A stretch of 64,000 bases of DNA from an uncultured Bacillaceae bacterium (GTDB taxonomy: Bacteria; Bacillota; Bacilli; Bacillales; Cytobacillaceae). The stretch is from the NCBI GenBank assembly GCA_937995745.1, contig CALKIU010000115.1, positions 85,704-149,703 on the forward strand, read 5' to 3'. The position numbers and the translations under genes are program-made. Shown piece by piece: positions 25,573 through 34,582 of this stretch (positions are counted from its first letter, which is position 1; each line of letters starts with the position of its first letter). The notes beneath the pieces were generated by a model. It did no database searches and was not told where the DNA came from. It saw nothing but the letters and a program-made list of their open reading frames with translations.

Positions 25573-26022
25573 ATGTCTGTTTTTCATAGTATCAGCATTT
25601 CCGCATCAGCTTTGACGGCGCAAAGAACGAGAATGGATGTCATTTCTTCAAATATGGCGAATGCGGAGACGACGAGAGCGGAATTTGTGAACGGTGAATG
25701 GCAGCCGTACCGGAGGAAGAGGGTCATTCTGCAAGCAAAAGAACCGAAATTCTCGCCATTTTTAAGAACAGCCCTCGAAAAAGAGCGTGTCGGCGACGGA
25801 GTGGTCGTAAAAGAAATCGTTGAAGACGACACTCCTTTTAAAATGGTTTATTCTCCCGGTCATCCCGATGCGGATGATGCCGGATATGTGAGAATGCCCA
25901 ATGTGGATCCTTTAAGGGAAATGGTTGATTTATTAAGTGCGACAAGATCTTATGAAGCGAATGTGACCGTTTTAAACGCTTCCAAAGGGATGTTGATGAA
26001 AGCATTGGAAATTGGAAAATAA
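25573..26022 (+). CDS. flgC: Flagellar basal-body rod protein FlgC
   Basis: A proximal rod protein of 149 residues. It has the N-terminal axial-protein motif (RTRMDVISSNMANAETT) and the matching C-terminal heptads (DLLSATRSYEANVTVLNASKGMLMKALEIGK). Only two bases separate it from the flgB stop, so translation is probably coupled. Confidence 0.96.
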   Translation: MSVFHSISISASALTAQRTRMDVISSNMANAETTRAEFVNGEWQPYRRKRVILQAKEPKFSPFLRTALEKERVGDGVVVKEIVEDDTPFKMVYSPGHPDADDAGYVRMPNVDPLREMVDLLSATRSYEANVTVLNASKGMLMKALEIGK

Positions 26023-26055
26023 ATGAAAGCAGATGCATAAAAAGGAGAGTTTTTT

Positions 26056-26358
26056 ATGGCCGATATTCCGATCACTTCTGTTACAAACGCCTTTGGAAAG
26101 GTGTATGGTAAACCCGCACATTCTCCGGCGCAAGCTCAAAACAATTTTGCATCTTTTCTCAAAGATTCGATCGACAAGGTCAACCAGTCTCAGGTTGAAG
26201 CAGATGTTATGGCGGAAAAATTGGCCCGGGGCGAAAATGTTGATCTTCATGAAGTGATGATTGCCGCCCAAAAGGCAAGCATTACATTGTCTGCGGCGAT
26301 GGAAATCCGCAATAAAGTGATTGAAGCTTATCAGGAAGTGATGAGAATGCAAATATAA
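26056..26358 (+). CDS. fliE: Flagellar hook-basal body protein FliE
   Basis: FliE links the MS ring to the rod. The 100-residue protein has the family C-terminus (NVDLHEVMIAAQKASITLSA and AYQEVMRMQI). The ATG follows AAAGGAGAG. Its stop codon overlaps the base of a terminator-like hairpin that separates it from fliF. Confidence 0.95.
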   Translation: MADIPITSVTNAFGKVYGKPAHSPAQAQNNFASFLKDSIDKVNQSQVEADVMAEKLARGENVDLHEVMIAAQKASITLSAAMEIRNKVIEAYQEVMRMQI

Positions 26359-26381
26359 AGAGGCGAACCTCTTGTTTTTTT
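26358..26381 (+). terminator. Terminator-like hairpin between fliE and fliF
   Basis: AAGAGG (26358-26363) pairs with CCTCTT (26368-26373) around CGAA, followed by G and seven T residues. It has all the elements of a small intrinsic terminator but lies inside the flagellar operon, so it may act as an attenuator. Confidence 0.65.
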
Positions 26382-26419
26382 AAAAATTTTTCACCAGCGG
26401 AAAGAGCCGGGGGATTAAA

Positions 26420-28015
26420 ATGAATGAATTGCGAAATTACATAGATAAAATAAAAGATTATTGGGGAAACAGGTCAAAGAAACAAAAAATACAGCTTATC
26501 AGCCTGATTGCCGGAACAATCTTTCTTTTGTCCGTGATCACTTTTTTCATCACGAGAACGGAACTGGTGCCTCTTTACAGCAATTTGTCGCCTTCGGAAA
26601 CGGGAGCAATCAAAGAGAATTTGGATCAAAGAGGGATTAAATCGGAAATTGCGGACGGAGGCACGGCGATTTTAGTTCCGAAAGAGAAGGTGGACGAATT
26701 AAAAGTAGAGCTGGCCGCGGAAGGAATTCCTGATTCCGGAAGCATCGACTATTCTTTTTTCAGTGAAAATGCCGGTATCGGCATGACAGAGAATGAGTTT
26801 AATTTGATGAAACTTGATGCGATGCAAACAGAATTGGCAAATCTTATAAAAGGAATAGACGGAATCAAAGACGCCAAAGTCATGCTTTCGCTGCCGGAAA
26901 AATCCGTTTTTGTCACTGAAGAGGAAGAAGCCGCTTCAGCATCGATTGTTCTGCAAACGGAACCCGGTTACAAATTTAGTGAAAAGCAAATCAGGGCGCT
27001 GTATCATCTTGTTTCAAAAAGTGTACCGAACCTCCCTAAAGAAAACATTGCGATCATGAATCAAAATTTTGAGTATCTTGAATTGGAAAATACAGAAAAT
27101 TATGCTGGAAATTCTTTTGCTTCACAAAATGCGATTAAGCGCCAAATTGAAAAAGATATTCAAAAGGAAGTGCAAAACCTCCTAGGCTTGTTGATGGGCC
27201 ATGATAAAGTGGCTGTTTTGGTAACAACGGATATTGATTTTACCCAGGAGAACAGGGAAGAAGAGCTCGTTTTGCCTGTTGATGAAGAAAATATGGAAGG
27301 GATTACAATCAGTGCCCATAAAATCACGGAAACTTATTCGGGTGCTCAAGCGGCGGAAGGAACGCCGGCGGCCGAGGATCCCGCCGACTCGCTCGGTACG
27401 TCTTATGCGGAAGGCGGCCTTGGAGAAGGCGAATATGAACGCATTGAAGAAACCATTAACAAAGAAGTCAACAAAATCTGGAAAGAAGTCAGGGAGAGTC
27501 CGTACAAAATAAGAGATTTAGGCATTCAAGTCATCGTGGAACCCCCCGTTGCCGATGACCCCCTTTCCCTTCCCCAGGAAAGAGTGGAAGATATTAGAGA
27601 CATATTGGAAGCGGTTGTCCGCACATCAATTGACAAAGAAGCCGGCGGGGAATTGACGGAAGAGTCCATTTCCGAAAAAATTTCCGTGACCGTACAGCCT
27701 TTTGCCGGTAAATTGGACTTTGAAGAAGGGGAAGAAAGAAGAATCCCCTTCTGGATTTGGATCGCCGGAGGTTTGCTGCTGGGAATTTCGGTTCTCCTTC
27801 TGGTTCTTTTGATGTACAGGCGAAGACGAGCCAGTGTGGCCGGGGAAATGGAGACTGTTGTCACGGAAGAAACGGAGATGCCTGAAATGGCCGAAGTCCC
27901 GAAAGAGGAACCTCTGTCGGAAAGCACCCGGCGCCGGAGACAGCTTGAGAAACTGGCGGAAGAAAAACCGGAAGAATTTGTAAAGCTATTGAGAAGCTGG
28001 ATGGCTGAGGATTAG
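26420..28015 (+). CDS. fliF: Flagellar MS-ring protein FliF
   Basis: FliF forms the membrane MS ring on which the motor is built. The 531-residue protein has two transmembrane helices (about 25-45 and 444-466) flanking ring-building motifs (LVPLYSNLSPSETGAIKENL; KDAKVMLSLPEKSVF). The C-terminal tail EEKPEEFVKLLRSWMAED binds FliG. The ATG follows a weak GAGCCGGGGG site. fliG starts 14 bases later. Confidence 0.97.
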   Translation: MNELRNYIDKIKDYWGNRSKKQKIQLISLIAGTIFLLSVITFFITRTELVPLYSNLSPSETGAIKENLDQRGIKSEIADGGTAILVPKEKVDELKVELAAEGIPDSGSIDYSFFSENAGIGMTENEFNLMKLDAMQTELANLIKGIDGIKDAKVMLSLPEKSVFVTEEEEAASASIVLQTEPGYKFSEKQIRALYHLVSKSVPNLPKENIAIMNQNFEYLELENTENYAGNSFASQNAIKRQIEKDIQKEVQNLLGLLMGHDKVAVLVTTDIDFTQENREEELVLPVDEENMEGITISAHKITETYSGAQAAEGTPAAEDPADSLGTSYAEGGLGEGEYERIEETINKEVNKIWKEVRESPYKIRDLGIQVIVEPPVADDPLSLPQERVEDIRDILEAVVRTSIDKEAGGELTEESISEKISVTVQPFAGKLDFEEGEERRIPFWIWIAGGLLLGISVLLLVLLMYRRRRASVAGEMETVVTEETEMPEMAEVPKEEPLSESTRRRRQLEKLAEEKPEEFVKLLRSWMAED

Positions 28016-28029
28016 GGGGGGTGAAATAT

Positions 28030-29046
28030 ATGGCAAAAACTGGTTATAGGGATTTGACCGGAAAACAAAAAGCGGCAATCCTCCTTATTTCATTGGGACC
28101 GGACATCTCCGCAAAGATTTATAAACAATTAAATGAGGAAGAAATTGAACAGCTTACTTTGGAAATTTCCAATATAAAAAAAGTGGATTCAAAAGTGAAA
28201 GAGGCTGTTTTTGAAGAATTTCACAACCTTGCCGTGGCGCAGGATTATATTGAACAAGGCGGAATCAGTTACGCGAAAATGCTCCTTGATAAAGCATTGG
28301 GTCCTGAACAGGCTGCGGCAGTGATCAATCGCCTGACATCCGCGTTGCAAGTGCGTCCTTTTGACTTTGCCAGAAAAGCCGATCCTGCGCAAATCTTAAA
28401 TTTCATTCAAAATGAACACCCGCAGACCATTGCACTGATTTTATCCTATTTAGATCCTGCCCAAGCCGGGCAAATTTTGTCAGAGCTTCCGCAAGAAATA
28501 CAAGCGGATGTTGCCAAACGAATCGCCGTCATGGATGCTACGCCGCCGGAAGTAATCCATGAAGTGGAGCAGGTGCTGGAAAGGAAACTCTCTTCTTCCG
28601 TTATTCAGGACTATACGCAAACAGGCGGAGTGGAAGCACTTGTTGAAGTGCTCCATGAGGTGGACCGCTCAACCGAAAAAACGATTTTGGATTCTTTGGC
28701 CGTTCAAGATCCTGAATTGGCAGAAGAAATTAAGAAACGGATGTTTGTTTTTGAGGATATTGTAACTCTTGACAACCGGGCCATTCAAAGAGTCATTCGT
28801 GAATGCGAAAACGAGGATCTGATACTTGCACTGAAAGCCGCCAGTGATGAAGTGAAGGAAATCGTGTTTCGCAACATGTCTACCCGGATGGCGGAAACCA
28901 TTAAAGAAGAAATGGAATATATGGGTCCTGTCAGACTGCGGGATGTGGAAGAAGCCCAATCGAGAATTGTGGATATCATTCGCCGCCTTGAAGAAACAGG
29001 GGAAATCATTATTGCCCGCGGCGGAGGTGATGATATCATTGTCTAG
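28030..29046 (+). CDS. fliG: Flagellar motor switch protein FliG
   Basis: The C-ring protein that takes torque from the stator. The 338-residue protein has N-terminal FliF-binding, middle (NEHPQTIALILSYLDPAQAG) and C-terminal charged domains (RMFVFEDIVTLDNRAIQRVI; EMEYMGPVRLRDVEEAQ). ATG 28030 is preferred to GTG 28021 because GGGGGGTGA lies just before it and the result is exactly the B. subtilis length. It overlaps fliH by 8 bases. Confidence 0.97.
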   Translation: MAKTGYRDLTGKQKAAILLISLGPDISAKIYKQLNEEEIEQLTLEISNIKKVDSKVKEAVFEEFHNLAVAQDYIEQGGISYAKMLLDKALGPEQAAAVINRLTSALQVRPFDFARKADPAQILNFIQNEHPQTIALILSYLDPAQAGQILSELPQEIQADVAKRIAVMDATPPEVIHEVEQVLERKLSSSVIQDYTQTGGVEALVEVLHEVDRSTEKTILDSLAVQDPELAEEIKKRMFVFEDIVTLDNRAIQRVIRECENEDLILALKAASDEVKEIVFRNMSTRMAETIKEEMEYMGPVRLRDVEEAQSRIVDIIRRLEETGEIIIARGGGDDIIV

Positions 29047-29788
29047 ATTAATTAAAGCGAGCCCGATGCGGACTTCATCTGAAAAAAAAATCATAGGAAT
29101 CAAAAAAATCACCTATGAACGGGAGTTCGAGTGCGAAAATGTTCACCGGGAGCGTGACATCCGGGCACTGGAAGAAGCGCGGAGGGAAGCAAACAAAATT
29201 TTGCGCGAAGCGGAAGAAGCTGCCCGCGCCATAAAAGAACAAATAAAAAGAGAGAAAGAGCTGTGGGAAAAAGAAAAACAGAAGTTAATAGAGGAAGCCA
29301 GGAAAGCAGGTTTTGCGGAAGGATTTGAGGATGGGCGGGCCCAAGGGTATCAAGAATGGGAAGAACAGTTGAGATTGGCGAAAGAAACGGTTGAATGTTC
29401 GAAGCGGGATTATCAGGAGAAATTGGAGTCTGCGGAAAAAACGATTCTCGCTTTGGGCATCAAAGTGGCGGAAAAAATTTTGTCAGAAAAGTTGGCCGGG
29501 GACCCCGAACAATTTTTGCCCCTTGTCATGGCAGCGTTAAAAGAAGCCAAAGAGTATAAAGAAATAAGTCTTCATATAAATCCAGAACATTATCAAGCCG
29601 TTGTTGACCGGAAAGATCAACTCCTTCAGCTCTTCCCGCGGGAAGTGGAAATGTATATTTATCCTGACGAAAGACTCGCATCGGGCAGCTGCATCATTGA
29701 GTCGCCCCACGGGCGGATAGACGCGAGCGTTGACAGACAATTGGAAGAGATAAGGAAAGCGCTTTTTTCTTTGCTGGAGAGTGAATAG
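29039..29788 (+). CDS. fliH: Flagellar export regulator FliH
   Basis: FliH binds the FliI ATPase and links it to the C-ring. The 249-residue protein is mostly a charged coiled coil (EEARREANKILREAEEAARA, about 40-130) with a C-terminal globular part (ILALGIKVAEKILSEKL; SGSCIIESPHGRIDASVDRQL). The start TTG 29039 lies 7 bases after GGAGGTGAT and overlaps the fliG stop; the longer frame upstream is fliG in another register. Confidence 0.92.
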   Translation: MSRLIKASPMRTSSEKKIIGIKKITYEREFECENVHRERDIRALEEARREANKILREAEEAARAIKEQIKREKELWEKEKQKLIEEARKAGFAEGFEDGRAQGYQEWEEQLRLAKETVECSKRDYQEKLESAEKTILALGIKVAEKILSEKLAGDPEQFLPLVMAALKEAKEYKEISLHINPEHYQAVVDRKDQLLQLFPREVEMYIYPDERLASGSCIIESPHGRIDASVDRQLEEIRKALFSLLESE

Positions 29789-29791
29789 ACG

Positions 29792-31102
29792 ATGAGGGCG
29801 GCCGATTTGCTTCATCTGATTGACAATATTGATACTTATAAACGCTACGGCCGGGTAAAAAAGGCTGTCGGCTTGATGATTGAATCCCAAGGGCCGGAAA
29901 GCTCAATCGGAGATATTTGCTATATTCATGCCGGAAAGGATAAGGTCATTCCCGCAGAAGTCGTAGGTTTTAAGGAAGAAAAAATTCTCTTGATGCCATA
30001 TACTTCGGTTCAAGAAATTTCTCCGGGGAGTTTGGTCGAGGCAACGCTCAAACCCCTCGAAGTAAGAATCGGACCGGGATTAATCGGCAAAGTTGTTGAT
30101 TTTCAAGGGATTCCTTTGGACGGTTCCCCGCTGCCGGACGGTTTGACTCCGGTATTGACAAGCGGTGTGCCGCCAAATCCGATGGATAGGAAGCCGATTA
30201 CCGAAGTCATTGAAGTCGGTGTACGTTCCATTGACAGCCTTCTTACGGTTGGAAAGGGACAAAGAGTGGGGATCTTTGCCGGAAGCGGAGTCGGAAAAAG
30301 CACGCTATTAGGAATGATCGCCAGGAATACATCAGCTGACCTGAATATCATTGCCCTTATCGGAGAACGCGGACGGGAAGTGCTGGAATTTGTTCACCGG
30401 GATCTCGGTCCTGAAGGATTGAAAAGGTCCGTTGTGGTTGCGGCAACATCCGATCAGCCTGCGTTAATGAGAATCAAAGCCGCCGTTACCGCAACAACCA
30501 TCGCCGAATATTTCCGGGATCAAGGCTTTGATGTCATGCTGATGATGGATTCGGTTACGCGATTTGCCATGGCTCAAAGGGAAATCGGATTGGCAGCCGG
30601 CGAACCTCCGACCACAAAAGGGTATCCACCGTCTGTTTTTGCCATGCTGCCCCAACTCTTGGAACGGACAGGCACAAATGCCCGCGGTTCCATTACTGCG
30701 TTTTACACTGTTTTGGTGGACGGCGATGATATGAATGAACCTATAGCAGACGCCGTCAGAGGGATATTGGACGGACATTTTGTCTTGGACAGAAGTTTGG
30801 CCAACAGGGGACAGTATCCCGCCATCAACGTTTTAAAAAGCGTCAGCCGGCTGATGAACAGCATTGTCGCTCCGGAACACCGCCAAGCGGCGCAAAAATT
30901 CCGTGAGATTTTAAGTACCTATATTAATGCTGAAGATTTAATCAATATCGGCGCTTATAAAAAAGGTTCCTCCGAACAGATAGATGAAGCGATCCGCCTC
31001 TATCCGGAAATGATTTCGTTTCTAAAACAAGATGTGGAAGAGGCAGTCTCTTTTGAAGAGAGCATCAACAGTCTTTACAGCATTGTCGGAAAAGGTGATT
31101 AA
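29792..31102 (+). CDS. fliI: Flagellum-specific export ATPase FliI
   Basis: An F1-beta-like ATPase energising flagellar type III export. The 436-residue protein has the P-loop GSGVGKST at residues 164-171, GERGREVLEFV and the Walker B region MLMMDSVTRFAMAQREIGLA. AGEPPTTKGYPPSVFAMLPQL is typical. It starts 3 bases after fliH and is followed after 5 bases by fliJ. Confidence 0.97.
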   Translation: MRAADLLHLIDNIDTYKRYGRVKKAVGLMIESQGPESSIGDICYIHAGKDKVIPAEVVGFKEEKILLMPYTSVQEISPGSLVEATLKPLEVRIGPGLIGKVVDFQGIPLDGSPLPDGLTPVLTSGVPPNPMDRKPITEVIEVGVRSIDSLLTVGKGQRVGIFAGSGVGKSTLLGMIARNTSADLNIIALIGERGREVLEFVHRDLGPEGLKRSVVVAATSDQPALMRIKAAVTATTIAEYFRDQGFDVMLMMDSVTRFAMAQREIGLAAGEPPTTKGYPPSVFAMLPQLLERTGTNARGSITAFYTVLVDGDDMNEPIADAVRGILDGHFVLDRSLANRGQYPAINVLKSVSRLMNSIVAPEHRQAAQKFREILSTYINAEDLINIGAYKKGSSEQIDEAIRLYPEMISFLKQDVEEAVSFEESINSLYSIVGKGD

Positions 31103-31107
31103 AGGCG

Positions 31108-31554
31108 ATGAAGTATGCATTCAAGTTTGACAAAATTTTGTCTTTAAAAGAACGGGAAAAAGAAGAAGCTCTTCTTGCTTACCAAGATTCAATCGGGAAA
31201 TTTGAAAAGGTCGCCAAAAAATTATACGAACTTTTAAGGCAAAAAGAAAAACTGCAAACTACCCGGTCGGAAAAATTGAAGCAAGGGACGCCGGTCAACG
31301 AAATCCGGTTTTATGAAGAGTATTTGGAGAGCCTGGAAAAAAAAATAGAGAAACAGCAAATCATGGTCAACAATGCCAGAAACCGCATGCAGCATTTGCA
31401 AAAGCAGCTGATGGAAAAAAATATTGAAGTCAAAAAATTTGAGAAACTCCGGGAAAAGGATGCCCGCAAATTTTTTGACCAACTGCGGGCGGAAGAAAAT
31501 AAACGGATGGACGATGCCGCCCTGCAAACCTATTTGCACCGGGAAATAAGGTGA
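31108..31554 (+). CDS. fliJ: Flagellar export chaperone/stalk protein FliJ
   Basis: A 148-residue, almost entirely alpha-helical coiled-coil protein (FKFDKILSLKEREKEEALLA to the basic C-terminus), the right size and place for FliJ, the central stalk of the FliI ATPase ring. Sequence identity in this family is low, so the call leans on position and fold character. It ends 4 bases before the MotE-like gene. Confidence 0.9.
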   Translation: MKYAFKFDKILSLKEREKEEALLAYQDSIGKFEKVAKKLYELLRQKEKLQTTRSEKLKQGTPVNEIRFYEEYLESLEKKIEKQQIMVNNARNRMQHLQKQLMEKNIEVKKFEKLREKDARKFFDQLRAEENKRMDDAALQTYLHREIR

Positions 31555-31558
31555 TATT

Positions 31559-32158
31559 ATGGCCGACTTGCCGAAAATGGAACAAAATGAAAAGTCCGGC
31601 AAACTGAAAAATTTTTTCCTTCTCGGGGTTATTCCGACATTATTTGCTGTTCTGGTTCTTCTGGTTGTGCTTACATTTTCTGGCATCAATATATTCGATA
31701 AAGCCGGAGAATTGGGGAGGAAAATTCCCGTGATCGGCGATAAACTCGTCCGCGATGAAGAAGAATCGAGGAAACAACTGGAAAAAGAATTGGCTGAGCT
31801 GCGGGGGCAATTGAAAGACCGGGAGATGGAGATTCAAAGATTGAAAAATGCATTATCAGAGAAAGATGAAGAGATTGAGAGTGTACTTCTTGAAAAAGAA
31901 CGGCTTGAAAAACAAATAGACGAACGCTTGGATGAGCAGGAAGAAGGGAAAGCCGATTTTCGGGAAATTGTAAGAACATATGAAAACATGTCAGCCAAAA
32001 GGGCAGCCCCGATTATTAGCAATATGAGCGATATGGAAGCTATAAAAATATTGTCGCATTTAAGACCTGAACAACGGGCTGCGATTTTGGAAAAAATGGC
32101 CCCGGAACAGGCCGCGAAATATACGGAAATGTTTTTAACGGCGGAAGAGGGAAATTGA
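31559..32158 (+). CDS. ylxF: YlxF/MotE-like flagellar operon protein
   Basis: A 199-residue membrane-anchored protein. It has one transmembrane helix (about residues 21-42), a coiled coil (about 60-130, rich in KEKE repeats) and a C-terminal MgtE-N/MotE-like domain (ISNMSDMEAIKILSHLRPEQ, RAAILEKMAPEQAAKYTEM). B. subtilis ylxF lies at the same place. The family resembles MotE-type stator or export chaperones, but its job in Bacillus is not settled. Confidence 0.88.
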   Translation: MADLPKMEQNEKSGKLKNFFLLGVIPTLFAVLVLLVVLTFSGINIFDKAGELGRKIPVIGDKLVRDEEESRKQLEKELAELRGQLKDREMEIQRLKNALSEKDEEIESVLLEKERLEKQIDERLDEQEEGKADFREIVRTYENMSAKRAAPIISNMSDMEAIKILSHLRPEQRAAILEKMAPEQAAKYTEMFLTAEEGN

Positions 32159-32184
32159 TGCATCCTTGAAAGGAGGTGAAACAA

Positions 32185-33450
32185 GTGGAGATTAACGGTT
32201 CTGCTTGGCTGTGTACCGCTTCGGCCGCCGCCCGGCAGGAAATTCCCAAAAAGACCTTCGGCAATGTTTTTCCCGAAGTTTTAGGAGCTGTATATGCAAA
32301 TTCCAATGTTTGTACAGAAAAAACCCTTCAAGACAGTGTTGAAGATTTTCATGAAAGTCTGCGGGAGCTCCTGTCTTTTTTGGGAAATGAAGAACTGCCG
32401 TTGTGGGATGGGGAAACAGAGTTTTTTCATGCCCTATCACATTCCGGTTTTAATATGGAAGCTTTCCTAAAAGGGGAGACAGTCATCGTTGATAAAAAAG
32501 CTTTCTCTGCTTTTCCCGGCTTTTTTTCATCCGGACAAGCGGCAAACGGCCTTCTTTTCATCCGGCCGGACGTGCAGGAAGTAAATATAAACACGATTGT
32601 CTCGGTTATCAAAGAACTCCTTTCACAGACGCCGGAAAAAATGGCAGATTTTTTAAAACAAAACCGGGAGTGGCTGCTTTTGATAAGAGCGGCAAAGCTT
32701 TTTCAACTGGCGGGACATGAGCAGACGTTGCCCGGAGAGCGAAGGGAATTGCCGGACCTGCTTGCCCGGTTCGCCGAAAAAATGGCTGCCTATTTAACGA
32801 AGGCAAGCTCAAAATCCCGTTACTCACTTTTGCAGCAAACATTTTCAAGAACGGTTGAAGAATTAAAGGACCGGAATGGAGCCTTATTCATAACCGGGAA
32901 AATGAACCTGTCCTCCCGGCAAACAAATTCGGATGCCTTAATGAATCAGCCGCTTCACCAATTGCAATGGTCCAAACCGGAACAACTGGCCTTTTTCAAC
33001 CAGCCTGCAAGAGGAGCGCAGACAGCGCAGTTTATTGAAAAATTTGCCCATATTATGGCGAAAAGTTGGTTTACGAATACGAAGGGGGTACAGAGATTAA
33101 ATATTCAGCTCGTTCCGGAACATCTTGGCAGGATGAAGATTGAATTAATCAGGACAAACGGGGAAATGACGGCAAGAATATTGACGGCTACCGGGCTGGC
33201 AAAGGAATTGTTGGAATCCGGGCTCCCTTTGTTAAAACATGTGTTAAGCCAGCAAAATATTCCTTTGGATAAAATTGAAATTTTTGAGCAACTCTCCGTA
33301 CCGCACGATAAATTTTCCCCTGAAGAACAACATTCGCAAGAACGGCATCATAGCCAACGGGAAAATCCGGAACGGGGCGGAGGAAAAGGAGAAGAAGCGG
33401 AGGATTTCATGTCCGAATTTGCGGACTTTATCATATCTTTAGAGGTTTAG
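32185..33450 (+). CDS. fliK: Flagellar hook-length control protein FliK
   Basis: FliK measures the hook and switches export specificity through FlhB. The 421-residue protein has a poorly conserved N-terminal ruler region and the conserved C-terminal domain (VQRLNIQLVPEHLGRMKIEL, about 305-325), then a charged tail with His and Glu. GTG 32185 is chosen because AGGAGGTGA ends 5 bases upstream. The assignment rests on the C-terminal motif and the operon place. Confidence 0.9.
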   Translation: MEINGSAWLCTASAAARQEIPKKTFGNVFPEVLGAVYANSNVCTEKTLQDSVEDFHESLRELLSFLGNEELPLWDGETEFFHALSHSGFNMEAFLKGETVIVDKKAFSAFPGFFSSGQAANGLLFIRPDVQEVNINTIVSVIKELLSQTPEKMADFLKQNREWLLLIRAAKLFQLAGHEQTLPGERRELPDLLARFAEKMAAYLTKASSKSRYSLLQQTFSRTVEELKDRNGALFITGKMNLSSRQTNSDALMNQPLHQLQWSKPEQLAFFNQPARGAQTAQFIEKFAHIMAKSWFTNTKGVQRLNIQLVPEHLGRMKIELIRTNGEMTARILTATGLAKELLESGLPLLKHVLSQQNIPLDKIEIFEQLSVPHDKFSPEEQHSQERHHSQRENPERGGGKGEEAEDFMSEFADFIISLEV

Positions 33451-33463
33451 GGAAGTGAAACAA

Positions 33464-34105
33464 ATGATCGAATCCGTCGATGTCTCTGTCTATTTGGCAG
33501 ACTATCAGGCAAGAAAAAATGCCGGAGGGGCAAATATTCTTGACAAAGATGATTTTCTGAAACTGCTAATTGCCCAAATGAGATATCAAGATCCGTTAAA
33601 TCCGATGGAAGACAAAGATTTTATTGTGCAAATGGCCCAATTTTCAACGTTGGAACAGATGTTCAATTTGAATTCGTCCATGGAAAAGCTAGTCGCAACC
33701 GAAAAGCAAAATATGATGATACTTTTCAGCCAGTTTATCGGAAAAGAAATTACGTGGCACCGGCCCGTTGAAACCGGAAGTGGCGAGGATTCATTGCCCG
33801 TATATGAAGAGGGAACGGGAAAGGTGGCGGCGATTCGGTTCGAAAATGATACGGTTCGTTTTGTTTTGGACGACGGCACTGTCATTGCTCCGGCAAATGT
33901 TTCCAGATTAGCGGAAACATCCGCACAAAACGCCTTTCTCCAAGCGTGTAATCTGATTGGGAAAACGGTCACTTATATCGATGACCATAATCAGGAACAC
34001 AAAGCAACGGTGACGGCTGTTTCCCGTAAAGACGGAAACATCACATTTTGCTTGGAAAATGGGCAAACAGGGATCACCGCGGACCAAATCATAAAAATTG
34101 AATGA
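33464..34105 (+). CDS. flgD: Flagellar hook cap protein FlgD
   Basis: FlgD caps the growing hook and is needed for its assembly. The 213-residue protein has the conserved N-terminal motif (DKDDFLKLLIAQMRYQDPLN and MAQFSTLEQM). The C-terminal half holds the beta-rich Tudor/FnIII-like part (VRFVLDDGTVIAPANV). ATG 33464 follows AGGGAAGTGA; an in-frame GTG at 33455 is inside that site. Confidence 0.94.
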   Translation: MIESVDVSVYLADYQARKNAGGANILDKDDFLKLLIAQMRYQDPLNPMEDKDFIVQMAQFSTLEQMFNLNSSMEKLVATEKQNMMILFSQFIGKEITWHRPVETGSGEDSLPVYEEGTGKVAAIRFENDTVRFVLDDGTVIAPANVSRLAETSAQNAFLQACNLIGKTVTYIDDHNQEHKATVTAVSRKDGNITFCLENGQTGITADQIIKIE

Positions 34106-34120
34106 TGAGGGATGGATTAA

Positions 34121-34504
34121 ATGAAAAATATCAGTTTTAATCCGGTTTCATTGCAGTCTTTGTCATCGCGGCACCCGGAACGAACGAAACAGGTCAAGCA
34201 GGCGGTGAATTTTTCCGACCATTTGGAACAGGCGGTCAGAGACAGCCGTAAATTGACCTTGTCCAAACATGCAAGCGAGCGCCTGGCTGAAAGGGGAATT
34301 TGTATCAATGAAAGCAAATGGTCTCAAATAGAAGCTAAAGTTTTGGAAGCAAAGCGCATGGGGGTAAAGGAATCTTTAGTGTTGTTGCATGATGCCGCAT
34401 TAATTGTCAGTGGGAAAAACAACACGGTGATTACAGCCATGAACAGGCAAGAAGCGACAGCGCAGATTTTCACCAATATTAATGGAGCGATCATTCTCGA
34501 ATAA
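34121..34504 (+). CDS. TIGR02530-type flagellar operon protein
   Basis: A 127-residue protein of the flagellar-operon family found between flgD and flgE in many firmicutes but not in B. subtilis at this place. The diagnostic core is LTLSKHASERLAERGI followed by a small alpha/beta domain (KESLVLLHDAALIVSGKNNTV) and a C-terminal FTNINGAIILE. No enzymatic motif is visible. A role in hook or rod assembly is inferred only from context. Confidence 0.85.
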   Translation: MKNISFNPVSLQSLSSRHPERTKQVKQAVNFSDHLEQAVRDSRKLTLSKHASERLAERGICINESKWSQIEAKVLEAKRMGVKESLVLLHDAALIVSGKNNTVITAMNRQEATAQIFTNINGAIILE

Positions 34505-34509
34505 AAACA

Positions 34510-34550
34510 CGTTCGGCCGGACCTTTTTAGGAGGCCGGAGCTGCGGAACG
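34510..34550 (+). other. Interrupted hairpin upstream of flgE
   Basis: CGTTC (34510-34514)/GAACG (34546-34550), CCGG (34517-34520)/CCGG (34535-34538) and CCT (34522-34524)/AGG (34529-34531) can form one bulged stem-loop in the gap before flgE. Confidence 0.45.
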
Positions 34551-34582
34551 ACAGAAGCAGCTCGGAAAGGAGTTTGAAAGTT

